Notes: generated by a model not told the origin, from the sequence alone. Counted from the stretch's first letter, positions 21,756 to 34,248 are shown. The stretch: DNA of 64,000 nucleotides from Galeruca laticollis (GCA_963921935.1 OY998184.1:31443256-31507255), one strand, 5' to 3'. Numbers and translations: made by a program.

Positions 21756-23672
21756 ATGCCGTTTTGCTACAAGAAAAAAACAAACCGCATTGAAATACCA
21801 CATGACATATTCGAAAGAGTTATCGACGAAGTCCGTACGGGAGCAAAAATTCAACCAACTGCGAAGAAGTATGAGATTCCCAGATCTACTCTTCAATGAT
21901 ACTCAAAGTTAGAGCGACCTTTGAAAACCACAAAAAACAAATATATAACGAGACAGATATTCACTACTGATGAAGAAAAAGCAATCAGTGAATATTAGAT
22001 GTTCCCAGTTACATTACGGCTTGACTAAACTAAATTGTAGAAAGTTTGCATAGGAATATGTAGTTGCTAATGGAAAAGTTATTCCAAATTGAAAGCAACG
22101 CAAATATGCAGCAAAATACTCGATCAGAGCGTTTATGATTCGTAACAAAAATTTGTCTTTGCGCATTCCTGAGGCGACTAGTTTATCACGAGCCATCAGT
22201 TTCAATCGGAAAAATGTAACGGAATTTTTTGAGAATTACAGAAGCATTTTGGTTCGCTATAAATTTGGACCAGAAGCAATCTACAATACAGACGAAACTG
22301 GATTAACAACCGTGCAGTCAACGCAGAAAGTTTTAGCAGTGAAGGGTTGCAAACAAGTAGAACAAATTAGTTCTGCCGATTAATGCTATCGCAAATTCTA
22401 TACCGTCATTTCACATATTCCCTCGAGTGAAATTTAGATCGTATTTGCTGAGTGGCGCCCCGATTGGATCCGATGGTGCAGCTTACACGTCTGGGTGGAT
22501 GACTGCACAAAATTTCGTATTATACCTGAAACATTCCATTAAATACGTTAAGCCTTCAAAGACTTCACCTGTAAACCATTCTTCTTGATAATCATGAAAG
22601 CCACATATCAATAGAAGCTTTAGACTTGTGCAAAGCAAATGGCATAGTGATGCTAACCTTCCCGCCACACTGTAGCCACAAGGCACAGCATTTAGATTTA
22701 ACAATATTTGGACCGCTCAAAAAATATTACAACGTCGCGTTAACAGATTGGCTCTCTATGAATCCATTAAAAACTTGCACAATCTATTAAATAGCGAAAT
22801 TATCATCACTAAACATAACTCAGGTTTTCACTCCCAAAAATATTCAACACGGATTCCAGGAAAGTGGTATTTGGCCCTTAAACTCTGAAGTTTTTACAGA
22901 CGCGGATTTTTTAAGTTCGTATGTCACCGACAGACCTATGTTGATAGAACAAGAGAAAGTCGTTGTCGCGAATTCAATCCAAGAAGAACCAGCGACTAGT
23001 CCTTCTGATTCGTATTTTCCCGTAACCGGTAGTGAAGTAAATAAGCCGACTACTTCTGCATCTGCCTTATTACAGCCAGCTCAGAAATGGCAAACGAATA
23101 CACCAACAAATGAACTCTTTTTGACTCCCGAAACTGTGAGACCTTATCCTAAAGCACAGCCAAGGAAAATATTGAGAGTAGAAGGAAGAAAGCGAAATCT
23201 AGGATCATGATAGACAGACCAGAAAAACTTTTCATAGAGCAGTAATTAGCTGAGAAAAAACGTAAATTACCAGTGAGAAAAATTCCCAAAATTGTAAAAT
23301 GAATTGCAGAGCCCTAAGAAAGAAACAATTTTTTAGAAGCGAAAGGAAAGTACATCGAACAAACGTTTCTCGTCGGGCTCCTCATCAGAATGGAATGAAT
23401 TTGAAGAAGAAAGTGACAAGGAAGTAGATGACGTCATATGTCTTGATCGTAGTTCCCAGATAGAAGACTACGTCTTAGTTAAGTTTCTGATGAAGAAAAC
23501 ATGTACCCATTATGTAGGAAAAAGAGAAGGAATTAGAATACAACGATTTTACAATAAATTTCATGAGACTCATATAATTAAAAGACACTTTCTGCTACCC
23601 TGATATCAAAGATCTATCATCAGTTACCCGAAATGACATAATCAAAAAGTTACCCGCCCCCCTATTTTGACA
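21756..23672 (+). pseudogene. Pogo-type (Tigger/CENP-B-like) transposase, broken
   Basis: From MPFCYKKKTNRIEIPHDIFE the protein shows a Psq-type helix-turn-helix (AKKYEIPRSTLQ), then NLSLRIPEATSLSRAISFNRKNV, YNTDETGLTTVQ (first catalytic Asp), a scrambled middle between 22380 and 22840 with many shifts, GFQESGIWPLNSEVFTDADFL near 22860, and a C-terminal tail with EDYVLVKFL.KKTCTHYVGK and DLSSVTRNDIIKKLPAP ending about 23672. The tail resembles that of insect pogo-like proteins. The element interrupts the DGLPLxKSS transposase around it. Multiple stops show that it is dead. Confidence 0.8.
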
Positions 23673-23791
23673 GGAAGAGGAAGCCATAAGTATCCATTTC
23701 AGAAACCACTATTGGTTATTGAAAATTTGAAATAGGCAGCTCTCACGAAAATTTCAAAGTTAGTTCATTTTCTTATATATGTGTGCCAAAT

Positions 23792-23905
23792 AGTATCAAT
23801 AAAAATAGTTTGTAAAATGATTTATTATGTTGGGTATTTCATACCCACGTATCAATAAAAATAGATTGTGAAATAATCTAATAATGTTGGTTATTTCATG
23901 CCCAA
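23792..23905. repeat. Two-copy tandem repeat of about 57 bp
   Basis: GTATCAATAAAAATAG.TTGT begins two consecutive units (23792 and 23849), each ending with GG.TATTTCAT.CCCA. Confidence 0.75.
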
Positions 23906-24272
23906 GGCTCCCGACTACAGTGCCCACATATCCCTCTGGGCATTATTGCAAGGCTATACAAAAGATAAATTTCACCAAAAAATTTAATAAATAATGCCTA
24001 AAGCTTAAGATAAGCCACCTATAACTGGTAGTAAATCAAAAAAGTGCCAGATTGTGCTGAATTTACTGTATAAGCAATATACTGAAAAATTCCCAAGAAT
24101 CCCCACCATTCCCTACTTTAAGTCTAGAAAATATTCCAGGTGAAGATATGGTCAAATATTTCCCTCTGTATTACATGCATCTTGTTTGCTTAGGGGTTAT
24201 AAAAAAGTTACTAGTATCTTTGTGTTTAACTGGAAAGCCTTCAGCAGTAAAATAAAAACATTATCAAATTTT

Positions 24273-24421
24273 TTAGTGTTTTTAAATGAAACTCACGGTC
24301 TCTAGTTAATTCCACAATATAATAAAAGTTATTGTGAATTCTAAAAAATTGACAATTTTCAATAACTTTTATTATATTGTGGAATTAACTAGAGACCGTG
24401 AGTTTCATTTAAAAACACTAA
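24273..24421. repeat. Family R palindrome 1
   Basis: TTAGTGTTTTTAAATGAAAC...AATAACTTTTATTATATTGT reads the same on both strands about a centre near 24347 (GACAATTTTC loop region). Arms of about 70 bp are nearly perfect. To its right an unpaired extension (ATATTCCACGAAGTAAGGGTCGAGAC region) matches the outer part of family R. Confidence 0.85.
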
Positions 24422-24559
24422 TATGAGCATATTCCACGAAGTAAGGGTCGAGACAGTTAATTTCATCAAATTTTTTAATTGAACAGTCTTGTAACAGTCC
24501 AACAGAATTTAATCGAAAACCACGTAGTGTCAGTAAAAGTAAAAGGTGAAAAGAAACAG

Positions 24560-25358
24560 AATTCAGGCAATTACTTCTCTATACAGGGCCAGTTGTTTCA
24601 GTTAATATATTATCAAAGGAAAATTATGAACATTTCATTGATTTACACTCTGCGATAACGATATTATCGTGTCCAGTTTTCGAAATACACTGTTTATGCT
24701 GAAAAACTCTTAACATATTTTGTAGAAATGTTTAAGTATTTTAATTCATGGTGAAAATTATGCCTCACATAATATACACAATGTACTACATTTAACTGAA
24801 GATGCTAGAATATTTGGAGATCTTAATAGTTTTAGTGCTTTTGAGTTTTTAAATTATATTCAAACAATTAAAAAGTTCCTTGGAAAACAAGACAACCTCT
24901 ACAGACTCGACAACCATTGATTATATTACAAAAACAGAACTAGATATATGATGCTAAACAAAGTGAACATTTATATTCTCAAAATTTTCCGATACTCCAC
25001 AAACTTCACTACAATGAACCTGTGCTAAAAAGTGTACAATAACAAATAATTTAAACAAGTGAGTTTCAAGAAATTGGATTTAAAGACTAAAGAACATATC
25101 AATTGTTGTTGTCTATCCAGTGGAGAAATAATAGCAATCAGTAATTCTATAGTGGAAGATTATGGGCAAATCCTAATTTTAGGATCAGCATATGGAGAAA
25201 AAGAAAATTTTTACCTTAGGCCATACGATTCATCAATATTAAATATATTTTTAGTTGGAAAAATGACTAGTGAATTAAAAGCATGGAAAATACAAAATGT
25301 TTCATTTAAATGTGTAAAACTTTTATTAACAAACAAATTTGTTTCTTTTCCTTTGTGA
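24560..25358 (+). pseudogene. DGLPLxKSS-type transposase, C-terminal part
   Basis: Continues the gene whose first part ends at 21308. Pieces include YFVEMFKYFNSWGENYASHNIHNVLHL.EDAR-like sequence, FGDLNSFSAFEFLNYIQTIKKFLG and, after a shift, the 99-residue tail at 25059-25358 (LSSGEIIAISN..., FYLRPYDSSILNIF). The SHNVHNLLHL...FG.LD.FSAFPFENY pattern is the usual end of this family. At least three frame breaks are present. Confidence 0.65.
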
Positions 25359-26499
25359 CATAATTTTTGAGATAACTTGTTTGTAGTTATTATAGATAAT
25401 CTAACAATATATTAGGGTCGGTTGTGTGCTGAATATATCGGACAACTTGTTTTGAAAGTATTATATTCACACATTTTTTAGTGATAGACTTTGAAAAGTT
25501 TTTAAGTCGCTGTAGATATATTGAAAATAAACTACTCTATTAAAATATCCAGAGTCCGACAGTGAGGTTGATGATCTTGTAAGGCAAAAGAATGGGCCTA
25601 GATTGCCATCTCCACTAAAAGCAGCTGCCACAACCATAATAGGTAATTGATACCATAAAATTAATGATTTTGACCCTTCCCAGTAATATTTATTATTTTA
25701 TGAAGTTTTTAAATAAAACTCTTATTATTTAATGACCAGCATAGAAAAATAGTACCTTTGTTGAAAAAATTGTAGACCGTAGAATAAAAGCCCGAAATGA
25801 GCCACGTGGAACGAAACCGAGAGGCAGTTTTGGGTCCTAAAGAATGTGAGCCTTCAGCTAGACCCAGGCGTCAAATTGTGTTTTTGTTGAAACTCAAAAA
25901 TTTGTAATTTGAAATTATTGGAAAAGAGACTCAAGGTCCAACAATAAACCACAGACATGGGATATTTGCGGATTTTCATTTTCAAACTTACTTAAAAACC
26001 CTTTTTAGGTGTGGAAAAAGTGTATTTACCCTCTGAGGAGTTGGGGGTTAGTTTGAAAGATCTTGGGTGCTTGCCTAAATTTCTCTGGCGCCCTATTTTG
26101 AATTCTAAATAAATATTGGAGAATACACCCCCTCTTCGACTAGAAGCTAGTCAACTGGCGAGCAAAGATTGTTCTACGGGGCAATCTGACATCTAAACGA
26201 GCACAGGAGTGAATAGATAATAAATACCTACTCTTTATTATATTTTATTCTCCCAACTCGCTAGTAGCCAAAATTTGTATTTTATTTCAAACGTAACTTT
26301 TTTTTATTTATACCGCATCAACCTCGAGGGTTATGAGCGGGGTTTTAAAAACATACAATAGGTATTTATATTTTATGACAGAAATTGGAGTTTTTCAGAA
26401 ATTTTAGCACTTTTTCACAGTTTTCACTTAATGCGCGGTTCATGTTAGGCGGAATGTTGGTAACTGTTCTTCTAGCACTTAAAATTGTACAATTAAATC
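25359..26499. other. Non-coding DNA with one dispersed repeat
   Basis: Nothing recognised except the repeat at 26020-26170. A single exon-free AT-rich stretch. Confidence 0.5.
26020..26170 (+). repeat. Dispersed repeat, partner at 44925-45080
   Basis: Shares CTGAGGAGTTG, TTCTCTGGCGCCCT, TCTTCGACT.GAAGCTAGTC and ACTGGCGAGCA with the complement of 44925-45080 in the same order. It may be part of an LTR or UTR; no coding content. Confidence 0.75.
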
Positions 26500-26960
26500 T
26501 GTGGTACGAAGCTACAACTTGATAAGTCGACTTTTTATCAAAATTAAGTGTGTTCATCTCGTCGAGATCTACGAGATGGTATAACTTGATAATTCTAATT
26601 CCTAATAATAACGGTCATAGAAGGGATGCCCAAACCTGATATGTTTAAAGTGGATATTACAGACGAGGTAAAACTTGATAAGTTGACATAACAATGTATG
26701 CCTCTGATCAACTTGATATGTCGATTTATCTAATTCTTCCACTTTCAAAAACAGCTAATTTTTATAGATTTTAAAAAGACATAACTTGATATGTTGACAT
26801 ATCAAATTGTACCTTCCTTAAAAATATCCTCTATTCTGTAATTATATCAGTGCGGAATCTGTTATGTGAACATATCAACTTTTCGCGTCTGAGGAAAGAT
26901 GACTGCACTACAGTGATGTCACTTGTCAAGCTGTCTTATCAAGTTTTGTCATATTATTCA
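26500..26960. repeat. Subterminal AACTTGATAWGT motif cluster
   Basis: The motif AACTTGATA(A/T)GT(C/T)GA and its variants occur at about 26516, 26583, 26667, 26709 and 26780, with complementary copies (CATATCAA, CTTATCAAG) at about 26800, 26872 and 26935. One complementary copy (GACATATCAAGTTAT) lies near 29918 on the far side of the transposase gene. Such clustered motifs on both sides of a transposase gene are typical transposase-binding repeats (inference). Confidence 0.7.
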
Positions 26961-27015
26961 TTATTATCGATTTTAAAATAGGTGCTGTTGTTTAGCAGTT
27001 CTGTTGTGAAAAAGT

Positions 27016-29541
27016 GTGTTTTATGTACCAACAATGACTTATTCTTGTACTCACTGTAATAAAATTTGTGTAACTCGAAGTGAATTGATGGTACAATCCG
27101 GAAAATGTGGAGATAAACTACTACAGTGTGGTACAAGGTCTTCGGTTAAAAGTGAGGTTAGTGTTACTAAAAATGATTGTACCTTTGACCAAAAAAATGC
27201 AGCTACTGACGTAATCTCTATGCCACATAATACATTGATGTGTAAACCTTCAACTAGTAGCCTGAACTCAACATATAAGCCCCAGGTGAATATTATAATA
27301 TTATTAACGTGGACCTAATGTCGTTAAAACTAATAGTAGGTCTACGTAAAACTAATGTTTGTACGTTGTTGTAGTACTCTTTCGAAGAAGATTCCCATGA
27401 CTCAGATGCAGACTCACAATGGACTCCTAATGTCCTTAAAGACCACTCCAGGAAACGAAAACTATTTAGTCTAGTGCCAGTAGAGGGGAAAAAGACAAGA
27501 TCGGAAAGTTATACTGAAGGATATTTTTTTTATTGTGTATATGATGATTTATTACAGTTTACAGATTACAGATTTTACACTTTTTTTTAGTTTGAGTAGG
27601 GAATTTTAAAGATTGAAGAACTTAAAGATTTGGATGGATATACCTGTTGATCACCTCCGTGAAAAAAAATTAAGATCTTAATAGTATTGTTTGTTTTTCA
27701 GATGAGGTTATGTTGGATAATGAACTTAATGTATGTAGCAGTCCACTAATAGTTTTCGAAAGCAATGTATCATTGGAACCATCTCAGTTACAAGATGATA
27801 ATCAGAATAAAAGTAGAAACAAACATTCAACTACAACCAAACTACTTACTTCTACTTCCTCTAAACCAAAAATAAAGAAAGGTGTTAGAGCACGAGAACA
27901 AGAAAAAACTAAAAAAAAATCACGGTTTGGCCTACAAAAATAGAAAAGGTGAAGTTAAAGGTCCCGTCGAGTTCGAGTCTATTGAGAGATGTTGTCAGAG
28001 GAAAAAGTGTTCCGAGATAATAACTCCAGAAATACAACATCAAATTAATGTTCATGAGTGCGTATGGCGTAACCAGAGGGAAATTGGACATATTAATAGA
28101 AAAGAAAAGGGCATCTTCCTATGGCGTTATTGATGTTGATATGAGGGGTAAGAAGACACCACCCAATAAAACAAGTGAGGAAGAGATAAATTTTATTCAC
28201 CAGTTTATAGAGAAATACCCAAGACACGAAAGTCATTACGCTAGGCAAGATAACTCATCAGAAAAGATATTTTTGCCTAGTCACTTGAGTATTAAAATAA
28301 TGTACAAAGAGTACTCACAATGGAGAGAAGAAAATGGTCTCGAAAAATTGGTTGGCTACGACACTATTAGAAAAAATTTTAATACAAAGGACTATAAGTT
28401 TGAAGAGCCATTCATTGACACGTGCAAAACTTGCGACGAATTTAATGTATTTAAAAGACATGCTACTAGTAAAGCTGACCGTGATGAAATCGATAAAAAT
28501 CATAATGTTCACGTTCAAGAGGCACAAGAGGGTTATGACCGTAAACGTGAAGATAAAGAAAATGCAAAGTACACTGTTTACCAAAGAGTTTTGGTTTTTG
28601 ACTTACAACAAATTTTGTCTGTGCCGTACCTCACAACCAATATTGCATATTACAAAAGACTATTAACTATGTACAAACTAACCATCCGTGATTGTTCACA
28701 AGAGAAGGAATCGTCAGACTGTTGTATGTGGAGTGAGCTTCAAGGAGGGAGAGGATCAGATAAGATTGCCTCTTGTATATTAAAAAAGCTTCCTCAGTTA
28801 CCAACAAGTGTAGAGCAGGGAATTACGTACTCAGATACATGTGGCGGTCAGAACAGAAACATTAATATGGCAGTTATGTTTATATTTGCTCTGGCAAAAA
28901 ACGAGAATTTGAAGGTCAGTGATCAAAAATTTCTCCTACCAGGTCACACACGTCTAGAATGTGACAGTGACCATGCACGTATTGAGCGGGCAAAAAGAAA
29001 GACTTGGGTCATCAGGATCTTCCAGCAGTGGGGGAGAAAATTATAGGATAATAGTTCCTCGTGATTGGTGTCAGTTTGTAAGAGCTATCCCTGGAAAAAA
29101 AGCTTTAATGTGATCGAGATGAACTTACCAGATTTTAAAGCGTTTTCATCTCTTTTAGCTAGGAATAACGTTTTAGTTCATCGCAATCAGGACACTGAGA
29201 AAAAGCCAGTCGAGTGGCTAAAAATAAAATGGCTAAGATACACTAAGGATTTTGGAGTCATTCACTTCAAATATGATCTGAATCCATTTTCTCCATTTCG
29301 AACCCTAAACCTTATTCGCGACAGAAAAGGCCGCAAAACCTCTTCTACTAATCTTGAAGTTGGGAACTCATATGGGGGTACCATTGGGATAAATTCTTTG
29401 AAAAAGAAGGACCTGTTATCAATACTAAGTTTAATAGATGCAGAGTTCCACAACTTCTACAAGAAGCTCCCAACAACATCAGCAGCTCAGGAGTTCGATG
29501 AGTTGAGCGATACGCAAGAAGACTCTGAGTCTGAACACTAG
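27016..29541 (+). pseudogene. YSDTCGGQN-type multi-exon transposase (Sola-like?), slightly broken
   Basis: Exon 1 (to 27285) begins with MTYSCTHCNKIC and ends at CAG/GTGAAT; exon 2 starts after TTGTAG at 27375 with an acidic segment; exon 3 starts after TTTTTCAG at 27702. The conserved body (28100-29046) has KYPRHESHYARQD, LSIKIMYKEYSQWREENG, DTCKTCDEFN (CxxC), VLVFDLQQILSVP, YSDTCGGQNRNINMAVMF and LPGHTRLECDSDHARIERAK, plausibly the strands of an RNase H-like DDE fold. The tail (29065-29541) continues to an acidic C-terminus. Frames change near 27930, 28050 and 29040-29090, the last at a run of seven A, and a segment around 28050 appears deleted. The family is common in insects; the Sola label is a guess. 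Confidence 0.7.
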
Positions 29542-29961
29542 GTTTTTTTGTATTTTGTTTACTATAGAAATATTAATTTCATAAGATGTGTAATTTTTTT
29601 CCTTGGGTACCTATATTGATATAAAAACTTAAAAATGTAAATATTTGCCCTAAAATAACATGTTTTGGGATATCTTTAGTTCTGTTATCGATTTGCCAAT
29701 TAAAAAAATATACCGGAGTAAAAGATGGTAAAACCTGTTATGTTCTTAAACCTTAAATAACTCCGATATTTTGATATGTTTCACTTTCATACTTAAAACT
29801 CCCAATATTTGGTGTTGAAGCTCTACAAAAAGTATTAACTGTAAAATGTATATCGAATTATAGATTTGCCTCCGACAGTTTATCTTAAAATGACTCTCCT
29901 TTAAAGTTACCGAAATTCGACATATCAAGTTATGGCTTCTTTCCACAGAAATAGTATATTA

Positions 29962-30213
29962 ACTGTCTCGACCCTTACTTCGTGGAATCTGCTCATATTA
30001 GTGTTTTAAATGAATCCCACGGTTTCTAGTTAATTCCACAATATGATGAACGTTATTGAAAATTCTAAAAAATTGACAATTGTTTCGATAAATCAATATC
30101 ATCTGACGATGATTTTGATTTATCGAAACAATTGTCAGTTTTTTAGAATTTTCAATAACTTTTATTATATTGTGGAATTAACTAGAAACCGTGAGTTTCA
30201 GTTGAAACACTGA
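29962..30213. repeat. Family R palindrome 2 with longer arms
   Basis: The arms run from GTTTCTAGTTAATTCCACAA on the left to its complement on the right, with an additional inner palindrome TTTCGATAAATCAA.ATCATC around a TGAC centre near 30102. The left arm extends a further 45 bp (CTCGACCCTTACTTCGTGGA). As a single strand this would fold into a stem of more than 100 bp. Confidence 0.85.
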
Positions 30214-30224
30214 AATAGTATATG

Positions 30225-32818
30225 TTTTATAGTTAGAGGCACATGACACGTAAAACACTGCTTTGTTGGTTCTTGATTTAATAATTGTTGGTGTGTGAGG
30301 GCTGAATGTCCTATTCTTAACATATGTAAAACAACCTGGTCTTTTCTGTTCTGTGGAAGAGGAAGTCTAGATTTTACTGATGGCATGATTTCTTCAAGAA
30401 GCGTATTGGTTCCTTAACTAATGTTAAAAAAGAAGGATTAATGTTTTTTTTAAGTTGAAACTCTAGATACAGAGCATAAAGATAAATATAGACTTCTTAG
30501 ATATAAAGGTGGTTGTCACGTGATAACTTGGAAACTACTAACAGGACTTGTTCTAAAGGCTCTTGAAACTATTCTTAGGGAACTGGTCTGAATAACATCC
30601 AATTTGTGTACAAGAGTGCTGCTGGCTGAGTTATAGCAAATGCTCCCATAGTCAAGTTTACTTCTAATTATTGACTGATACAGGTTAATCAGTATTTTGG
30701 TGTCGACCCCCAGGACTGGTTTGAAAGGATTTTAATTATGTTTATTCTCGACTGGCAAACTTTAAGGAGGTTATTGATTTCCATTCAGATGTAAATTAAT
30801 GTTGGCCTGGCCTTTTTTCCTAAAAACTATACAGTGAGTTTTTGTTGAGGAAAAGGTTAACCCCGTTGTGATGGACCATCTTTCTAATTTGTTGAAGTAG
30901 TTTTGCAAAATATTTTTGGATGAATCTTTACTTTTTGTGTAAATTAGTAGATCATCTGTGTAAAGACTCGCTTTTACTGGTAAATAGAACTGTTCTGCTA
31001 GACTGTTTATTGCAATTAAAAATAAAGTTGGGCTTAATATTGCGCCTTTTAGAAGGCCGTTTTGGATTATATTTTTACTTGATAGTTTGCCATTTATTCT
31101 GACTTGTATAGTTCTGTTAGTAAGAATTTTTTTATAAAAGCTAACATTTTGCCCTGAATACCTGAATCCCCTAGAGTGTTTACTATATGATATCTCAAAG
31201 TAGTGTCAAAGGCTTTCTTAATGTCTAAAAATATTGCAACGAGGTGTTGGTTATGCATAAAAGCTTCATGGATTTCAGTTTCCAAGAGAACGATGTTTTC
31301 TGTTGTTGATCTACCTTTTCTATAACCTCTTTGTATTGAGCTAAAATAATTTGGTTTCTCTAAGTGCCATTTGAGTCGATTATTTAAGATTTTCTCAAGT
31401 ATTTTACATATTCTACATGTCAATGAAATAGGACGATACGATGTAGGAAGGTTTTTTGGTTTGTTCTCTTTCAAAATTGGTATGATTATGGCTTCTCTCC
31501 ATAAAGAAGGAAATTTTTGGGAGGAAAAAATCAGATTAAAAGTTCGGTTGAAGTTGATTTGGCCCTAAAAGGCAGTTTCTGCATAAATATTGGAGGAATT
31601 TTATCGGGACCTGCTGCAGAGTGCAGAGTGTTTTGTAGTCATGAGGCTTTCTTCAACTTCTGTTATTCCTTGATATGTCAGATATTATTTTATTGTTGTG
31701 GCTAACGTTATTTACGTGTTTGATTGAACTTGATCCTCTTATTTTTCTATTTTTATCCCAAACCATACTAAGTTGTGTGTATGAGTTTAGTGTTGATACG
31801 TACGAAATCCAAATTTGCTTTTTGTATTTCTTGATCAAGTGTCTGGGTTTAGCTCTACATCTTTTGAAGTCGTAAGATTCACCGGTGATTTATCCTTTAT
31901 ATTTATTAAACGCATGTTTAGTGATTTTTATTGCTTCTGCTACCTCTGGATTCCACCATGGGACAGGACGCTTTTTGATGATTTTTGTTTTTCCTACTGC
32001 TTCAATAGCCGCTTTTGTAATAATTTTGTCTAAGTACATAATGCTACTTGTTACGTTAGATGTCACTATGCAGTTTGACGTGTAGAGGTCTATCAAATCT
32101 GCATATTTATTCCAGTTTGCTGATTTTATTTTCCCTATTTATGGAGGTATTGCTTCAGGAATTATATCTGAAGTATGGTTTATAATTACAGGGAAGTGGT
32201 CGTTGTCATGCAAATCATCTAGAGTATCCCATGTTAGAGAAGATGATATTGATGGACCGCAGAGAGATAAATCTAAGGCTGACATGGTACCATTATAGGC
32301 GTTGAACCTCGTAGGTTTACCGGAGTTAGACAGGATTAAGTTGTTGTTGTTATTAAAATTCAATAGAGAGTCCCCATTGCTGTCTGTGGATTGCGAACCC
32401 CAGACAACATTGTGACAATTGAAATCCCCGAGTATAATCTTTGGAGCTGGAATTGATTTTGAAGTTCTTTGAGTGACTGTTTATCTGGATGCGGCAGATA
32501 TAAGTTACAAATGTTCAACATAACATGATGAATTACAGATACGGCTATTGCCGCCAAATTGGTGTTGAGAGGAATGTGAGTAGCTTCAATAGAATTGTTG
32601 ATTAGCATGGCAACTCCTCCACTAGCAATGGTTTGAACTGGTCTATTTTTACAAAAAATGGTGTAGTTCTTAATTTTGGGGAGCTTAGTTCCTTTGAGGT
32701 GAGTTTCTTGCAAGCTTATTATTAACGGTGACAATTCATTGATTAGGAGTTGTATATTCGGTACGTGGGTGTAAAAACTATTTAGGTTCCACTGGAGAAT
32801 AAAATTTGAGTGAGCCAT
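30225..32818 (-). pseudogene. LINE ORF2: endonuclease and reverse transcriptase
   Basis: The N-terminus (MAHSNFILQWNLNSFYTH...LIISLQETHLKG) is an APE-type endonuclease; its GDFNCHN-like and SALDLSLCGPSI...HDNDHFPVI (catalytic His) blocks follow near 32420 and 32200. The reverse transcriptase gives WREAIIIPILKE, SYRPISLTCRICKILEKI, RKGRSTTENI, VAIFLDIKKAFDTT and, near 30950, SLYTDDLLIYTKS (catalytic pair). The end has VVLHMLRIGHSALTHQQLL and CFTCHVPLTIKHILFQC, the motif set that closes RNase H-bearing insect LINEs. Several stops and frameshifts (31094, 31475, 31890, 32139, 32360) inactivate it. The product would nick target DNA and copy the element RNA. Confidence 0.88.
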
Positions 32819-32992
32819 TATTGTATCTTGAAGAACCAGAGTGTGAAGAGATATCGCTTTCTTCGTCTGTTGATGTTAGGTCAGCATATTCCGTCAATTT
32901 TTTCTTAATCCTTGTTGTATTATTTTTTCCAGATGTGTTATCGATGTTTTCATGAACGAATTTAAATTGTGTGAGTCGTTGGTGTAGTTTTT

Positions 32993-34117
32993 TTATATGC
33001 TTGCAGCATGCTTAGACCCAGATGCATGAAATATAATATCACATAGTTCGGTAAAGTTCATAAAATTTTGTGGTTTGAAAGTAACTAGATCTTTTATAGG
33101 TTCCAAAAGGTGAGTTAGTTCTTCTACGTTTTTCTTAGTTTTACATTTTTTTGAAGGTTTCGGACGTCTAAAAGATTCTTCATCGGGTTTTTGGTTTTCT
33201 AAATCGGGTGAAGTAGAGATTTGACGTTTACAAGTCGCAAAAATCGTCTTAGTTTGTTCAGATTCATTTGGAATGTCAAGTGATAAATTTGATTGCTTTT
33301 GCGATTGCTTTGGTGATTTGGTAATGTCAAGTGATGTGTTTGACGGTTTGTCTACTGGATTGAAATATGGCTCCATATCTAAATTTGTTATACTTATATG
33401 GATGTTAGAGCATTCTATTACGTTAGAAACCATAAAGTTATCTTGATAAGGAATCCAGCTTGATTGTGAATGTGCAAGATTGGGGATATTTGTTGGTTTA
33501 GCTTCATTTGTGGATACTGGAGATTTGGGAGTTGAGTCCAGTAATACCATAGTTGGAAGTACTTAAGTGTGAGAACAATTATTTGCTATGTCACCAGATT
33601 GTTTACAAGTAAAACAGATATTTTCTAAAGATAGTAATATTCGGTAAGATATATTATCATAATTGAACTCCAGAAATTAAGGTATTATGATTTGACCAGG
33701 AGGAAAGATATAAATATGTCTACGAAAACTATAAATGTGTTTATATTCCGGATTTTGTGTGCCAATCTTAAGGAAGTTCAATCGAGTTTCCAAATTCAGT
33801 CCAATATTAACAAGCTCAGCTGCAATGATACTATGTGGTACGGAGGGACACATATTTGAAATAGTCAATCGTATGTTTAATAATCTTCGTGATTGAATAC
33901 GTTGATGGTTAACTGTGATATTTCCATTATTAGTAGATACGAAGTCGTTAACAATTTTTTCATTGGTGGGGTAAATACATATATTCTATTGTTATAAATC
34001 CGAGAAGCGAACAAAATATTTTTTGGCGCACATATATATTCTTCCAATTTTGTATTGTCCAGTGCATTAAAGACAATTGCTTGCTGTTTTTTAGGAAGGT
34101 TGAATTGCTTTGGCTGG

Positions 34118-34191
<74 letters not shown>

Positions 34192-34248
34192 GGCAGTGAT
34201 GATGTGCTTGCTGTGTTCTGAAGTTTCTAAAGGCGGAAATTCATCCAT
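32993..34248 (-). pseudogene. LINE ORF1 (Gag-like) with zinc knuckle and YI expansion
   Basis: Begins MDEFPPLETSEHS. After about 20 residues comes an in-frame run of more than ten Tyr-Ile pairs encoded by a (TA)n microsatellite, then QPKQFNLPKKQQAIVFN. A frameshift separates the next piece (MTISNMCPSVPHSIIAAELVNIGLN...), whose arrangement suits the PRE_C2HC-type domain of LINE ORF1 proteins. Near 33580 is CFTCKQSGDIANNC, a CCHC knuckle in which the His is Asp. The C-terminal 185 residues (33550-32993) are Ser/Pro/Lys-rich. The product would bind element RNA. Confidence 0.8.

Noticed and set aside
30050..30130. CTGACGA followed by CGAAAC in the R palindrome centre, like a hammerhead ribozyme core
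   Set aside because: The stem II closing pair and a cleavage-site arm do not fit; the match is explained by the palindrome itself.
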